Assembly (NCBI GenBank): GCA_934434555.1
Contig: CAKRZX010000014.1
Span: 1 to 55,281, forward strand
Length of the DNA stretch: 55,281 bases
Direction of reading: 5' to 3'
Origin: an uncultured Clostridia bacterium
GTDB lineage: Bacteria > Bacillota > Clostridia > Christensenellales > QALW01
Part shown: positions 42,757 through 52,400 of the stretch, piece after piece
How positions within the stretch are numbered: position 1 is the first letter of the stretch
Layout: every line of letters begins with the position of its first letter
Made by a program: the position numbers and the translations under genes
The notes under the pieces: model-generated
The model's input: the letters and a program-made list of their open reading frames with translations, nothing else
What the model was told of the DNA's origin: nothing
The model's database searches: none

Positions 42757-44341
42757 TTTCTTTGTGCTTATTCTTACGGCTGCACTTCTTGCAGGATGTA
42801 AAAAAGGCAATACAGGCTCAAATACGGTTCCTTTGCCGGTGCAAAAGGACGAAAGCAAGAAAGAACCGGCAGCGGGCGGAACTTTGCGTATACCCATGAA
42901 CGCAAGCCCCGAATCGCTGCACCCGCTTTTTGCGCGTCAGGCACAAACGCGGAATCTGCTTTCAATGGTGTTTGAACCGCTTATTACTTTTGATGAGAAT
43001 ATGGAGCCCGCTGCCTGCCTTGCGGAAAGCTGGAAGTATAACGAAGAGGATAACACGTGGGTGTTCAAACTGCGCAATAACGTGCACTGGCACGGCGATT
43101 TGGGCGAAGTTACGGCAAGCGACGCGGCATACACGGTAAACAGTATTCTTGCCAACCCCGAAAGCGTGTTTTATCCTTCGGTTTCGTATTTTGTTTCAGG
43201 CGCGGAGGGGTACGACACAACGCTTGTAATTCACCCGAAAGTAAATTCGTATCTGCTTGTGTATGCCATGAACATACCCGTAATTCCCGAAAAGTACTAT
43301 TCGGGCAAAAATAAAAATACAAAGGATGCGCCTATGGGCAGCGGCTGCTTTAACGTCGAAAGCCTTTCTGTTTCGTCGGAAACAAAAATGACGCTTACCG
43401 CCTTTGAAAAGTGGTGGAAGAAACTGCCCAATATCTCGCGGGTGGAGGCGACGGGTTATTCAAGCACAAAAGATATTATGGAGGCGTTTACGTCGGGGAA
43501 TCTTGACTGCGTGCCCACGTCTGTGCGCACTACCGAAATTTACGAGATTCTTGACGGAGTAAACAAACAGAATTATCTTTCGCGGAATTATCTGTTTTTG
43601 GGATTCAATCTTTCCCGCGGAATTACGGCAAACGTTGATTTCCGCAAAGCAATAGCGTACGGAATAAACAAAACCGATATCATCAACAACGTTTATCTTA
43701 CAAAGGCATCGGGCACGGAACAGCCGCTGTATAACGATTCATCGCTTACAAGCGCAAAGGTCACAATGTACGACCACAACGTGACCCGCGCAAAAGAGTT
43801 CCTTGTCGGGCTTGAAGATACCGATTCCGACGGCAGACTTGAATACAGAGGGCAGAATATCAATCTGACGCTGGCGGTTGTGAACGATACCGAGGACCCG
43901 GTAAGAATAGAAGCCGCCGAAACGGTAAAAAAGAATCTTGAAAGTTTAGGTATCGGAGTTACAATCAACGGGCTTACAAGCGATGAAATGAAGTCTGCCG
44001 CCGCGAAAAAAGATTTTGATTTGATTTTAAGCGGATACAGCCTTTCGGAAGTGCCGCTTCTGCGGTTTGCATTTTCACCATCGGGCGAGGGAAACCTGTT
44101 TTCTTATTCTTCAAGCGCGATGAATGATGTGCTTAACAGAATCGATTCGGCAAAAACGCTTGACGAAACAAAAAGCGCAATGCTTGAATTCCAGACGGTA
44201 TGCGCGGCGGATTTGCCGCAGATAGGTCTGTTTTTTGAAATGAACACGTTCCTGTACCGCGACGGATTGCACGTTGAGGGCATACGCAGAGAATCAAATG
44301 TATACGCGTCAATAAACAGTTGGTATTTTATAAAAGAATAA
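42728..44341 (+). CDS. Peptide/oligopeptide-binding lipoprotein, SBP family 5
   Basis: A 537-residue substrate-binding lipoprotein with lipobox LLAGC at about residue 20. SBP_bac_5 features: GTLRIPMNASPESLHPLFAR, LAESWKYNEEDNTWVFKLRN, and FRKAIAYGINKTDIINNVYL. It should bind peptides, but no permease or ATPase genes are adjacent, so it may use a distant system. Start lies inside slt, suggesting coupling. Confidence 0.9.
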   Translation: MKYIKRFILDFFVLILTAALLAGCKKGNTGSNTVPLPVQKDESKKEPAAGGTLRIPMNASPESLHPLFARQAQTRNLLSMVFEPLITFDENMEPAACLAESWKYNEEDNTWVFKLRNNVHWHGDLGEVTASDAAYTVNSILANPESVFYPSVSYFVSGAEGYDTTLVIHPKVNSYLLVYAMNIPVIPEKYYSGKNKNTKDAPMGSGCFNVESLSVSSETKMTLTAFEKWWKKLPNISRVEATGYSSTKDIMEAFTSGNLDCVPTSVRTTEIYEILDGVNKQNYLSRNYLFLGFNLSRGITANVDFRKAIAYGINKTDIINNVYLTKASGTEQPLYNDSSLTSAKVTMYDHNVTRAKEFLVGLEDTDSDGRLEYRGQNINLTLAVVNDTEDPVRIEAAETVKKNLESLGIGVTINGLTSDEMKSAAAKKDFDLILSGYSLSEVPLLRFAFSPSGEGNLFSYSSSAMNDVLNRIDSAKTLDETKSAMLEFQTVCAADLPQIGLFFEMNTFLYRDGLHVEGIRRESNVYASINSWYFIKE

Positions 44342-44487
44342 GTTTTTTAGCGGCGGACACGGTTCGCCGTTAAGTTTTTTCGGAATTTTATAAAAAGTGC
44401 GTAACGGATAGCGAAAAAAGTTGATATATTAAGCGGAAACGGAAAGGGGTGACGAAATGGATGACCGTGAGATAACCGAACTGTTTT

Positions 44488-44731
44488 TATGCATAAGAGA
44501 GTCGACGCCTGACGCCGAAAACGGTTCTTTTTGCCGATATCCCGTTTCGTCCTCAACGAATCTCGACAAAAATAATCCATTTTCGGTGCACGCAGTTTTA
44601 ACGGAACAGATTTTTGTCGGGACAAGAAAGACGGTGAAGGTAATATCGGGCATATTTCCGAGCCGTCTGCCGCAGTATCCGGCGAAAATATGTTCGTTAA
44701 AACCGTTAGGTGTTCGATTCTCTTATGCATA
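44488..44731. mobile_element. MITE-like element M1, copy 3, in the sigma factor gene
   Basis: A 244-bp copy with the same ends (TATGCATAAGAGA and TCTCTTATGCATA). It lacks the 40-bp hairpin tip present in copies 1 and 2; the loss lies between two CGTCCTC direct repeats, pointing to a simple deletion. Insertion interrupts codon 11 or 12 of the sigma factor. Confidence 0.88.
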
Positions 44732-45035
44732 AGGTCGGAAACGGCGATTGCCGAACTTGATAACAAATACGGAGCAGTAAGTACGAGGGTTGCCTGCAAT
44801 ATAACGGGAAACCGTGAGGACGCGAAAGAATGTGTGAATGACGCTTATCTTGGTGTTTGGAATACTGTTCCGCCGGCAAAACCAAATCCGCTGGTTGCTT
44901 ATTTGTTGCGGATTGTAAGAAATATTGCTGTAAACCGATTCATACATAATTCGAGGCAGAAACGCAATTTGCCTTTTTACGAATGCGCGGAAGAACTTGA
45001 ATACTGTATTAAAGGAAGAGAAGATACTGAAAGCA

Positions 45036-45313
45036 TAGGGTTACGATACCTACCCAAACCACGCCTTAAACCGATTCTTTTTCCGCCTTTTTGCGTTGGC
45101 GGAACTCGAAATACTCCCGGTATTCCTTCGTTCCGCCGCCTTGAAAAACGAAAAAAGAATTCGGTTTAAGGTCGGAGATTCAAATGCGCAAAAAATGTGC
45201 AGATACAAGGAAAAGCGGTGAGATAATATAGGGAAATATTATAAGACGCTTTGACGCCGTAGATGTGCGTTTTTTGCGCATTTGAACGGGTTCGGATAGG
45301 TGTCGTAACCCTA
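45036..45313. mobile_element. MITE-like element M2, in the sigma factor gene
   Basis: A 274-bp unit flanked by TA on both sides. Terminal inverted repeats are GGGTTACGATACCTACCC and, as reverse complement of the right end, GGGTTACGACACCTATCC, continuing for some more bases. The interior has two hairpins: CTTAAACCGA at 45065 with TCGGTTTAAG ending at 45170, and CAAATGCGCAAAAAA at 45181 with its complement ending at 45284. No open frame of substance. Only one copy is in the window. Confidence 0.88.
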
Positions 45314-45525
45314 ACGGGTAAAAATGAACTGGTTCATATGATTGAACAGTTCCTTGACAAATTGAGCAGTGAAAACAGATTCCTTTTTGTGCGAAGATAT
45401 TGGTATACGGATTCTTATAAGGATATTGCCGATTTAACGGGACTGAACGAAACGGTTATACGGGCAAGGCTGTTCAGAATAAGAGATAAACTGAAAAAAC
45501 ATCTTATTAAAGGAGGAGTGGATTT

Positions 45526-46296
45526 ATGACAGGTGCAGAAATGATGATTGCCGTAGGGAATATTTCGGACAGATACATTGAAGAGTGCGCAAAAGCAACA
45601 GACTTCGGAAAAAGAAGAATAAAAAAATTTATATGCCTGTTTTCAGCATCCGCCGCGGCGGTTCTGTGCGCGGTCACGGCGGCGTTTGTGATTAAAACAG
45701 GTGCTCCGTCACTGCCGGGATACAGTCCCGTTGCGGTTTCACCTACGCCGAGAGAAGATTTTTGTCTGGCTATTTGTTTTAATGTTGAAAACGGGATTTC
45801 GTACGGTGCGGACCCGAAAAACATTATTGTAACGGAAGTGCCCGATGGATACACTTATGCGGGCACGGTTACGAATACAGGCAATAAAATTACAAAAAAT
45901 GCATTTGAGGGCAGCGCCGGCGGTGATGTTTATTTGAGCGAGGACGGCGAAACGGCATATTTTCAGGCGTCACGGCTGAAAGAAATAGACGGCAAAGCAC
46001 CGTTTATTCTGTGCAGAAAAAGTTACGGCTACATTAAACCCGTATTTTTCTATTACAACGGGAAAAAATACGTCAATGATTTAAGTACCGTAATAAAGGT
46101 TTCAGTGCCTGAGGGGTACACCTATGCGGGAGCAATTGTAAAGGTAAAAAATCCGCAGACTGATTTTGAGGGGAATGCAAGCGGCAATTTTTATATGAGT
46201 AATGACGGAAAAACCGCCTATTTTCAGGCATCAACACTGAAAACACAGGGCGGCAAAGCAGCGCTGATATTATGCGTGTGTGCGGAAGAAGATTGA
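45526..46296 (+). CDS. Membrane protein, candidate anti-sigma factor
   Basis: A 256-residue protein. The N-terminal 45 residues (GNISDRYIEECAKATDFGKR) look like the cytoplasmic part that ECF-associated anti-sigma proteins of Firmicutes often carry, followed by one membrane helix (about residues 36-58). The outer part has two copies of a module reading VPDGYTYAGTV / VPEGYTYAGAI, each ending in DGETAYFQASRL or DGKTAYFQASTL. Its ATG overlaps the sigma factor stop. With that sigma factor broken it is probably an orphan. Anti-sigma role is inferred from position and layout. Confidence 0.6.
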   Translation: MTGAEMMIAVGNISDRYIEECAKATDFGKRRIKKFICLFSASAAAVLCAVTAAFVIKTGAPSLPGYSPVAVSPTPREDFCLAICFNVENGISYGADPKNIIVTEVPDGYTYAGTVTNTGNKITKNAFEGSAGGDVYLSEDGETAYFQASRLKEIDGKAPFILCRKSYGYIKPVFFYYNGKKYVNDLSTVIKVSVPEGYTYAGAIVKVKNPQTDFEGNASGNFYMSNDGKTAYFQASTLKTQGGKAALILCVCAEED

Positions 46297-46305
46297 GGAG
46301 AAAAA

Positions 46306-47391
46306 ATGAAGAAAAAATTTTTTGTAACTGCTGTAACTCTAATGATTGTAATTATGAGTAGTTTTAGTGTGTTTGCTGTCGGTAAAATTGACGGGGATTC
46401 AAATTTGTATATAAAAACGGCAATTTGTCCACAGGAATATATTGAGTTTGCTAATACCAATATCTCGGGGTTTGTTGAATCATATTGTGAAAATAATATA
46501 TCAGATTCAAATCTGATTGTTGGCTCACCATTTTCGTTTGCAGACGTCGAGCCTGATGTTTTTTATTTCCCCGTGATATGTAATGGGAGGATTATTTGCC
46601 TTTTCAGAGTGTATCGTAACGATAATAAATTAAACGGTGCTATATCTGATTTCCTTGCAAAAGAACTGGATTCACTGGCATATCTTACGTCTACACAATA
46701 TCCAATGTTGTTGAAAAGAATTAAAAACGAAATTGTAGCCCAAATAGATACTGAAACCTACACGTTGTTTTCATACCCTGATGAAGCGATATTGACTGAA
46801 TACGGCACAAATTATGACATTGCGACAAATACTGCTTTTGCCGTAGTAAACGCAAAAACAGACAGCAAACTAAATATCCACTTGCCGGTATCTGGTCAGG
46901 CATTGACCAATACTTGGTCTCATTATATTGCGTTAAGCATAACAGAAATACAAGATAAACAAAATAATTGGTGCGCGGCGTTTTGTACTGCGGCAATTCT
47001 TAGGACACTTGGTTATTCAAGTACTGCTGAGGGGGTAATGACCGTATTTTATCGGCGACCAACGGCTGCCAACTCCATCACGCGTTCACAGGTGGTTGAA
47101 TGTGCAAATCTCAGAGGATTACACCCAATAGACGTTGAAGCGACAATTTCTACACAAACCCTTATAGATGAAATTACTGCCGATAGACCAGTATATTTGT
47201 CTATGCAGGGAAGCGAAAGAAGTCATGCTGTTGTTCTGCGCGGATATAATGCGCGACGTTCAACGTGGAGTATTTGGAATCCTTGGTTCGATACATATGA
47301 AACTTTTTCAATGGGTGGAGTTTATGTGCCGACTGGATATCCATCTAGTAGCGCCTATACCTATGCCCGAACAATTTATAATTGGGCGTAA
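46306..47391 (+). CDS. Secreted papain-like cysteine protease, C39-like
   Basis: A 361-residue exported protein: signal peptide (FFVTAVTLMIVIMSSFSVFA), an unrecognised propeptide-like region (about 25-195), and a C-terminal papain-like domain. The catalytic cysteine is probably in NNWCAAFCTAAILRTLGY (about residue 225), the histidine in SERSHAVVLRGYNA, and the third residue in WNPWFDTYETF. This is the C39-like/staphopain-like layout. Codon use is clearly richer in A and T than in neighbouring genes, a sign of transfer. It lies 9 bases after the candidate anti-sigma gene. Confidence 0.75.
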   Translation: MKKKFFVTAVTLMIVIMSSFSVFAVGKIDGDSNLYIKTAICPQEYIEFANTNISGFVESYCENNISDSNLIVGSPFSFADVEPDVFYFPVICNGRIICLFRVYRNDNKLNGAISDFLAKELDSLAYLTSTQYPMLLKRIKNEIVAQIDTETYTLFSYPDEAILTEYGTNYDIATNTAFAVVNAKTDSKLNIHLPVSGQALTNTWSHYIALSITEIQDKQNNWCAAFCTAAILRTLGYSSTAEGVMTVFYRRPTAANSITRSQVVECANLRGLHPIDVEATISTQTLIDEITADRPVYLSMQGSERSHAVVLRGYNARRSTWSIWNPWFDTYETFSMGGVYVPTGYPSSSAYTYARTIYNWA

Positions 47392-47458
47392 GGCTTAAAC
47401 ATTTTTTAATTGCTTAAAGCATATCATAATAAAACTTTGCAAATCCGATTCATTCGTA

Positions 47459-47501
47459 AAAATCCCTTGTTATCCCCCCACTTAAAATAACAAGGGATTT
47501 T
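47459..47501 (+). terminator. Intrinsic terminator after the protease gene
   Basis: AAAATCCCTTGTTAT and ATAACAAGGGATTTT form a perfect 15-bp stem with a C-rich loop; on the plus strand it runs into TATTTG. Confidence 0.88.
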
Positions 47502-47929
47502 ATTTGCGCAAAAAAAGAAATATATTTCGAAAATGGATGCTGAGAAAAGACGATATAAAGCCATAAAAACAACATATAACATAAACGCTACATTAAAGAA
47601 CGTAAAACAAGCGCTGCGGAAAGGCAGACAAAAGCGGCACGGATTGAATTATCCGTACCGCCTGATAACGCGCAAGGGATTTGCTTTTTGAAACGCACAG
47701 CCTTAATCTTTGCTAAAAAAGCCGCGAATATTTGCTTGACCTATTGTTTCGGAGAATGGATACAGCCTTTCCGCACTGCCTTAATCTCTTCTGAAAAAAG
47801 TCGCGAATATCCGTCTAACTTATTCTCACATAGAAAAGTTCGGTTCTTTCCGCCTGCTCCATTTTCTTTGAGAAAAAATACAGTTCTTTTTTGCCTACTT
47901 TTTTCTTACAAGAAAAAAGTACGGTGCGG
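47502..47929. other. AT-rich stretch with no recognised gene
   Basis: No convincing coding sequence. It holds a loosely repeated motif (TAATCTTTGCTAAAAAAG with CCGCGAATAT after it, again as TAATCTCTTCTGAAAAAAG with TCGCGAATAT) and a palindrome-like ACTTTTTTCTTACAAGAAAA stretch near the mazF end that may terminate the leftward mazF transcript. An open frame from 47688 runs through it and over mazF on the other strand and is not credible. Confidence 0.5.
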
Positions 47930-48277
47930 TTACAAACTTGTAAAGCCCAAACTTACGCGCAGACCTTCTTCTACTTTGCTCATAGCGGGAGCATTAAGGG
48001 TGGCAAGGTGTTCTTTAAGCCGTCTTTTGTCAATGGTGCGTATCTGCTCCAATAACACAACCGAGTCCTTGGGCAGACCGTGCCGCTCGCCGTCAAGGGC
48101 GATGTGGGTAGGCAGTTTCGCCTTACCCGTGCGGGACGTTATGGCAGCGACGATTATGGTAGGACTGTACCTGTTGCCTATGTCATTCTGCAAAATAAGC
48201 ACAGGCCGGATTCCACCCTGTTCGCTGCCCACCACGGGCGAAAGGTCGGCATAGTAAATTTCGCCCCTCTTTATCAA
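47930..48277 (-). CDS. mazF: MazF/PemK-type endoribonuclease toxin (EndoA-like)
   Basis: A 115-residue toxin closely matching Bacillus EndoA: IKRGEIYYADLSPVVGSEQG, RPVLILQNDIGNRYSPT, IVAAITSRTGKAKLPTHI, and LLEQIRTIDKRRLKEHLA. These proteins cut single-stranded mRNA at short motifs. The start is taken as TTG 48277, which matches the family's N-terminus and has GAAAGGG upstream; a GTG 9 bases earlier is possible. It follows the candidate antitoxin by 32 bases. Confidence 0.92.
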   Translation of the reverse strand: MIKRGEIYYADLSPVVGSEQGGIRPVLILQNDIGNRYSPTIIVAAITSRTGKAKLPTHIALDGERHGLPKDSVVLLEQIRTIDKRRLKEHLATLNAPAMSKVEEGLRVSLGFTSL

Positions 48278-48309
48278 AACGGTCACCCTTTCAAAAATAT
48301 TGAAAATGC

Positions 48310-48537
48310 CTAAAAAGTAACGTCCTCCGCAAGAGGAACGCAAAAACGCAGTGCTTTGCGCCGCGACAGATTGCGGTAGCCGGACTTCATAAACGTTCTC
48401 ATTCTTATTCTATGAGTTTTGGCTAAAAACTGTTTAACGGCAATTTCCGCCGCTGCATCGGCGCGTCGGTATTTTGTCGCTTTTTTCAGGCTGAAATAAT
48501 CGCGTTCGTTTAATTTTATGACGATTAAACGCTTCAT
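48310..48537 (-). CDS. Candidate antitoxin upstream of mazF
   Basis: A 75-residue basic protein beginning MKRLIVIKLNERDYFSLKKA, consistent with a short ribbon-helix-helix DNA-binding start. AAGGAG precedes the ATG. Position directly upstream of mazF suggests an antitoxin, but the C-terminal part is not the usual acidic tail, so this is a position-based call. Confidence 0.5.
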   Translation of the reverse strand: MKRLIVIKLNERDYFSLKKATKYRRADAAAEIAVKQFLAKTHRIRMRTFMKSGYRNLSRRKALRFCVPLAEDVTF

Positions 48538-48616
48538 TTTTCACTCCTTTCTTATTATGGCGCTATTATTTTTTGCATATACAATTATTTTGATAAGGCA
48601 CAATTTTTTGAAAATT

Positions 48617-49372
48617 TTAATTGCTGATGTGTATCCCGGACGAAAAATCGAGGGCGTTTTTTCTGTATTCGGTGGGCGAAACGCCGAAATGCTTCTTAAA
48701 AAGACGGGTAAACTGCATTTGGTCGTCATAGCCCACGGAATATGCCGTAACCTTTACCGATACATTGTTTTCAAGCAGACGGCACGCCCGCTCAAAACGT
48801 GTTTTTATGAGATAATCCCGCGGGGGAATTCCCTCAAAAAGAATAAAAATGTTGCGCAGATATGCACGGCTTAAACCTAAATGCCGCGCGACCTCGTCAA
48901 CGGAAGAAATAAGCGCGTAGCGGGTGCGAATGTATTCTTTTGCGTCAAGCACGTGCTGTTTTTGCACCGAAATCTCGGCTTCGCGGGGAACAATATAGGA
49001 AAGCATTCTGTATACCGCGCCAGTTAAGAAAAATCCGTTTCTGTTCTTTAACGAACGCACGAAAACCGCACCGTCAATGCTGTCGGAGTTCTGCCATAAA
49101 AACGTGTTTGTGCGGTCAAAAAGATTTTCGTCTTTAAGACTGTCTGCATCGGCAAGACGAATCCATATGTATTTCCACGGGTCGCGGCGGTCAGGCTCGT
49201 AAACAACAGGCTCGTTTTCGATAACTGCAAAACCCTCGCCCGCACCCAAACGTACTCCGTTAAAATATCCGTGCCCCGAAAAAATAAAGTGCAGTGCCGT
49301 ATAATTGCACACGATTTTTATCTTTTCCTTATCTTTTCTGCATTCTTCGTATCCTAAATCAAGAACTTTCAT
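48617..49372 (-). CDS. AraC-family regulator
   Basis: A 251-residue regulator with an N-terminal cupin-like domain (NYTALHFIFSGHGYFNGVRL, GEGFAVIENEPVVYEPD) and a C-terminal AraC domain (VDEVARHLGLSRAYLRNIFI and YSVGYDDQMQFTRLFKKHFG, then VSPTEYRK). It is divergent from the beta-galactosidase gene with 114 bases between, and probably controls it. Confidence 0.93.
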   Translation of the reverse strand: MKVLDLGYEECRKDKEKIKIVCNYTALHFIFSGHGYFNGVRLGAGEGFAVIENEPVVYEPDRRDPWKYIWIRLADADSLKDENLFDRTNTFLWQNSDSIDGAVFVRSLKNRNGFFLTGAVYRMLSYIVPREAEISVQKQHVLDAKEYIRTRYALISSVDEVARHLGLSRAYLRNIFILFEGIPPRDYLIKTRFERACRLLENNVSVKVTAYSVGYDDQMQFTRLFKKHFGVSPTEYRKNALDFSSGIHISN

Positions 49373-49486
49373 TTTTTATTCTCCGAAATTTATTACAGTA
49401 CGATTTTACCATATAATAATGCGAACAGTCAATATGATTTTCGGAGCATATAGTATAAAATATACAAAAAAGCGGAGGTAAGAGTT

Positions 49487-52400
49487 TTGGACGCGAATTT
49501 TTTGTTTAATGAAAAAGAGTTAAATATCAACAGACTGCCCGCGCGGGCGAGCATTGTTCCCGCACAAAAAGAGGGGATTTACTACACAAACAAAGAGGAA
49601 TCGGAATTTGTTTTCAGCCTTAACGGCGAATACGATTTTAAGTATTCGCCCGACAATGACCCGAACGGGGATTTTTATTCCGTCGGGCTTGATACGGGCG
49701 CGTGGAACAAGCTTAACGTGCCGTCGGTGTGGGAATACAACGGGTACGGTCTGCCCGTGTACCCCAATGTGGAATACCCGTTCCCCTTTGACCCGCCATA
49801 TGTTCACGGGAAGAATCCCACGGGCTGTTACAGGAAAAAATTTGTGCTTGATAAAGTGCCGGAGAGAAGTATTCTGCACTTTGACGGCGTTGACGACTGC
49901 TTTGAGGTCTATATAAACGGCGAATTTGCGGGCTGCGCTAAAAATACGCGCATAGCGGCGGAATTTGACGTTACGCGGTGTCTTAAAAAGGGCGAAAACC
50001 TGATTGCGGTAAAGGTTTATAAGTACAGCAGCGGAAGTTATCTTGAAAATCAGGATATGCTGCTTGCAAGCGGACTGCAAAGGGACGTGTATCTTATAAA
50101 CACATCGGCGGAAACGGTTGACGATTTGCGGATTCGGACGGACACAAAAAAACTTGAATGTACCGTCTTTCTTAATCCCGACGGTGATTACGAGGGCTTT
50201 GCCGTATGCGCAAGACTGGGAAGAGAAGTTCGGGTTTTGCCTGCAAAACAGGAAGTAAAGTTCCTTTTTGAGCCTGAAAATGTGAAACTTTGGAGCGCCG
50301 AAGCTCCGAATTTATACGACCTTACGGTAACGCTTGAAAAATGCGGAGAAAAGAGAGAAGTGCACTCAAAAAAAGTCGGATTCAGGGAAGTACGCACGGG
50401 CGGGGGAAAACTGCTTGTAAACGGCGTGCCGATAACGCTTAAAGGCATAAACAGACACGAATATAACTGCAAGACCGGCAGAACGATAGGCGTTGAGCAG
50501 ATAAGGCGGGAACTTGAACAGATAAAGGAATGCAACATAAATGCGATAAGAATGTCCCATTACCCGAATCACCCCGCAACGTACGAGATTGCCGCAGAAC
50601 TCGGAATCTACCTTATGGACGAAGCCGATATAGAAACTCACGGCTGCGGAGTAACGGGCGACCAGGGGTACATAAGCAAACTTCCCTCGTGGTACGATGC
50701 ATATTTTGACCGCATAAGCCGTATGTATTACCGCGACGCCAACGAAACGGCAATTATAATCTGGTCGCCGGGCAACGAGGCGGGCAGAGGCGGGAATATC
50801 GACAGGTGCATAGAATGGCTGCGCACAATGGATAACAGACCGGTAAATCACGCGCAGGACGCAGGCGATTTTTTGCAGGCGGGCTACTGCAAGGCAGAAC
50901 GGCTTGACGAATTCCCCGAGGATTCGGAAAAACCGTGTATTCTGACCGAATACGCCCACTCTATGGGCAACGGTCCCGGCACGCTTAAAGAATATTGGCA
51001 GAAGATATATCATTCGCCCCATATAGCGGGCGGGTTCGTGTGGGAATATAAGAATCACGGATTTTATAAGAAGAACGATGACGGCACGGAAGATTATCTT
51101 TACGGCGGCGATTTCGGCGACTTTAACAATTGGAGCAACTTTACCCTTGACGGATTCTATTTTTCCGACGGAACGAAGAAGCCCGCAATGACGGAACTTA
51201 AAGAGATTTACGCGCCTGTGTGGGCGGAGATGAAAGACGGCAAAGTGCTTTTGACAAACACAAACGATTTTATCAATCTTAACGAATACAGCATTATCTG
51301 GCGCGTGAAAGAGGATACTGAAATCATAAAACAGGGCACCCGAAAAATTGAATCGGTTCCGTCCCGCGAAAGCACGGAATTTACCGATTATCTGCCCGTT
51401 CTGATGAATGAAAAAGGCGCAAGATATATGCTTGACCTTGAATTTGTAAAAAACGGCAGACGGGAAGCGTATAAGCAACTTGTTATCGGCGAGAATGCCG
51501 AAAGGGAAAAGTTTGAACCGGAAAATTTTGAGTATACGGTAAAGAAATGCGGCGAAAACGTGACGGTAACGGGCAAGGATTTCTTTTTGGAGATAAGCGG
51601 CGGAATGATTTCACGGTGGGAGTGCGGCGGAAAGTCGTTTATTAAAAAGATGAAAGTCAATCTGTTCCGCGCACCCACGGACAATGACGGCATTGTGGGG
51701 CTTTATCCGCGGCACATTGACGAATGGAACAGCGTTTTTCTTGATAAAGCGGAGTTTTTTTATACAAAAAGCGAAATTAAAGAGGAAAGAAATTCGGTAA
51801 AAATTACTTTTATCGGCAAGGTGCTTCCCCCGGCGCGGTTTGCGGGATTCTTTTCAAAAATTGAGTATACCGTTTTCGCGCACGGACTGATTCTTGTTTC
51901 GTGGGAGGGTGAACCGTACGGCAATCTGCCTGACGTTCTGCCGAGAATCGGTATGGAATATACGGTTGACAAGTCATTTTCCGAAACGGTATGGTACGGC
52001 CGCGGTCAGGGCGAAAACTACTGCGACAGGCTTGTTTCAACGCCCATAGGGCTGTATGAGGGCAGCGTAAAGGATATGAACGTTAATTATGAAGTCCCGC
52101 AGGAAAACGGCAACAGGGAAAACTGCCGTTATGCTGCAATAAAGAACGGCGGCTTTGCGGTTGCGGGAGTGCCGGAATTTGCGTTTTCACTGCACGGTTG
52201 CAGCCTTGAAAATCTTACTGCGGCGCGGCACAGAAGCGAGGTGAAAGAGGCGGAAAACAATTTCCTTTACGTGGACTATAAAATGCGGGGGTTAGGCAGC
52301 CGCTCCTGCGGACCCGACCCGGAAGAACAGTACGAACTGCACCCGCACAGGTTTGTTTTTGCGCATCTGCTTGTGCCCGAAACCGACGAAAGAGTTTTGC

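Larger units (their letters stand above)
44457..45529 (+). pseudogene. ECF sigma factor gene split by two MITE-like insertions
   Basis: Three separated fragments make one ECF sigma factor. Fragment 1 is MDDREITELFL. Fragment 2 (from 44732) runs from RSETAIAELDNKYGAVST through NREDAKECVNDAYLGVWNTV to EDTES. Fragment 3 (from about 45314) runs from TGKNELVHMIEQFLDKLS through RRYWYTDSYKDIADLTGL to KHLIKGGVDL. Removing 44490-44731 (M1) and 45038-45313 (M2), keeping one TA each time, joins all three in one 184-codon frame. Fragment 2 holds region 2 and fragment 3 region 4. As it stands the gene should be dead, unless transcripts start inside. AAGGGGTG precedes the ATG. The last codons overlap the next gene. 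Confidence 0.9.

Noticed and set aside
44457..44732. A 91-codon frame beginning at the sigma factor ATG and running through the M1 element.
   Set aside because: Only the first 11 or so codons belong to the sigma factor; the rest is element sequence and matches no protein, while removal of the element restores a proper family match.
47688..48254. A 188-codon plus-strand frame over the spacer and mazF.
   Set aside because: Its second half is antisense to mazF, its first half is repeat-like and rich in Lys/Phe, and it lacks a ribosome binding site.
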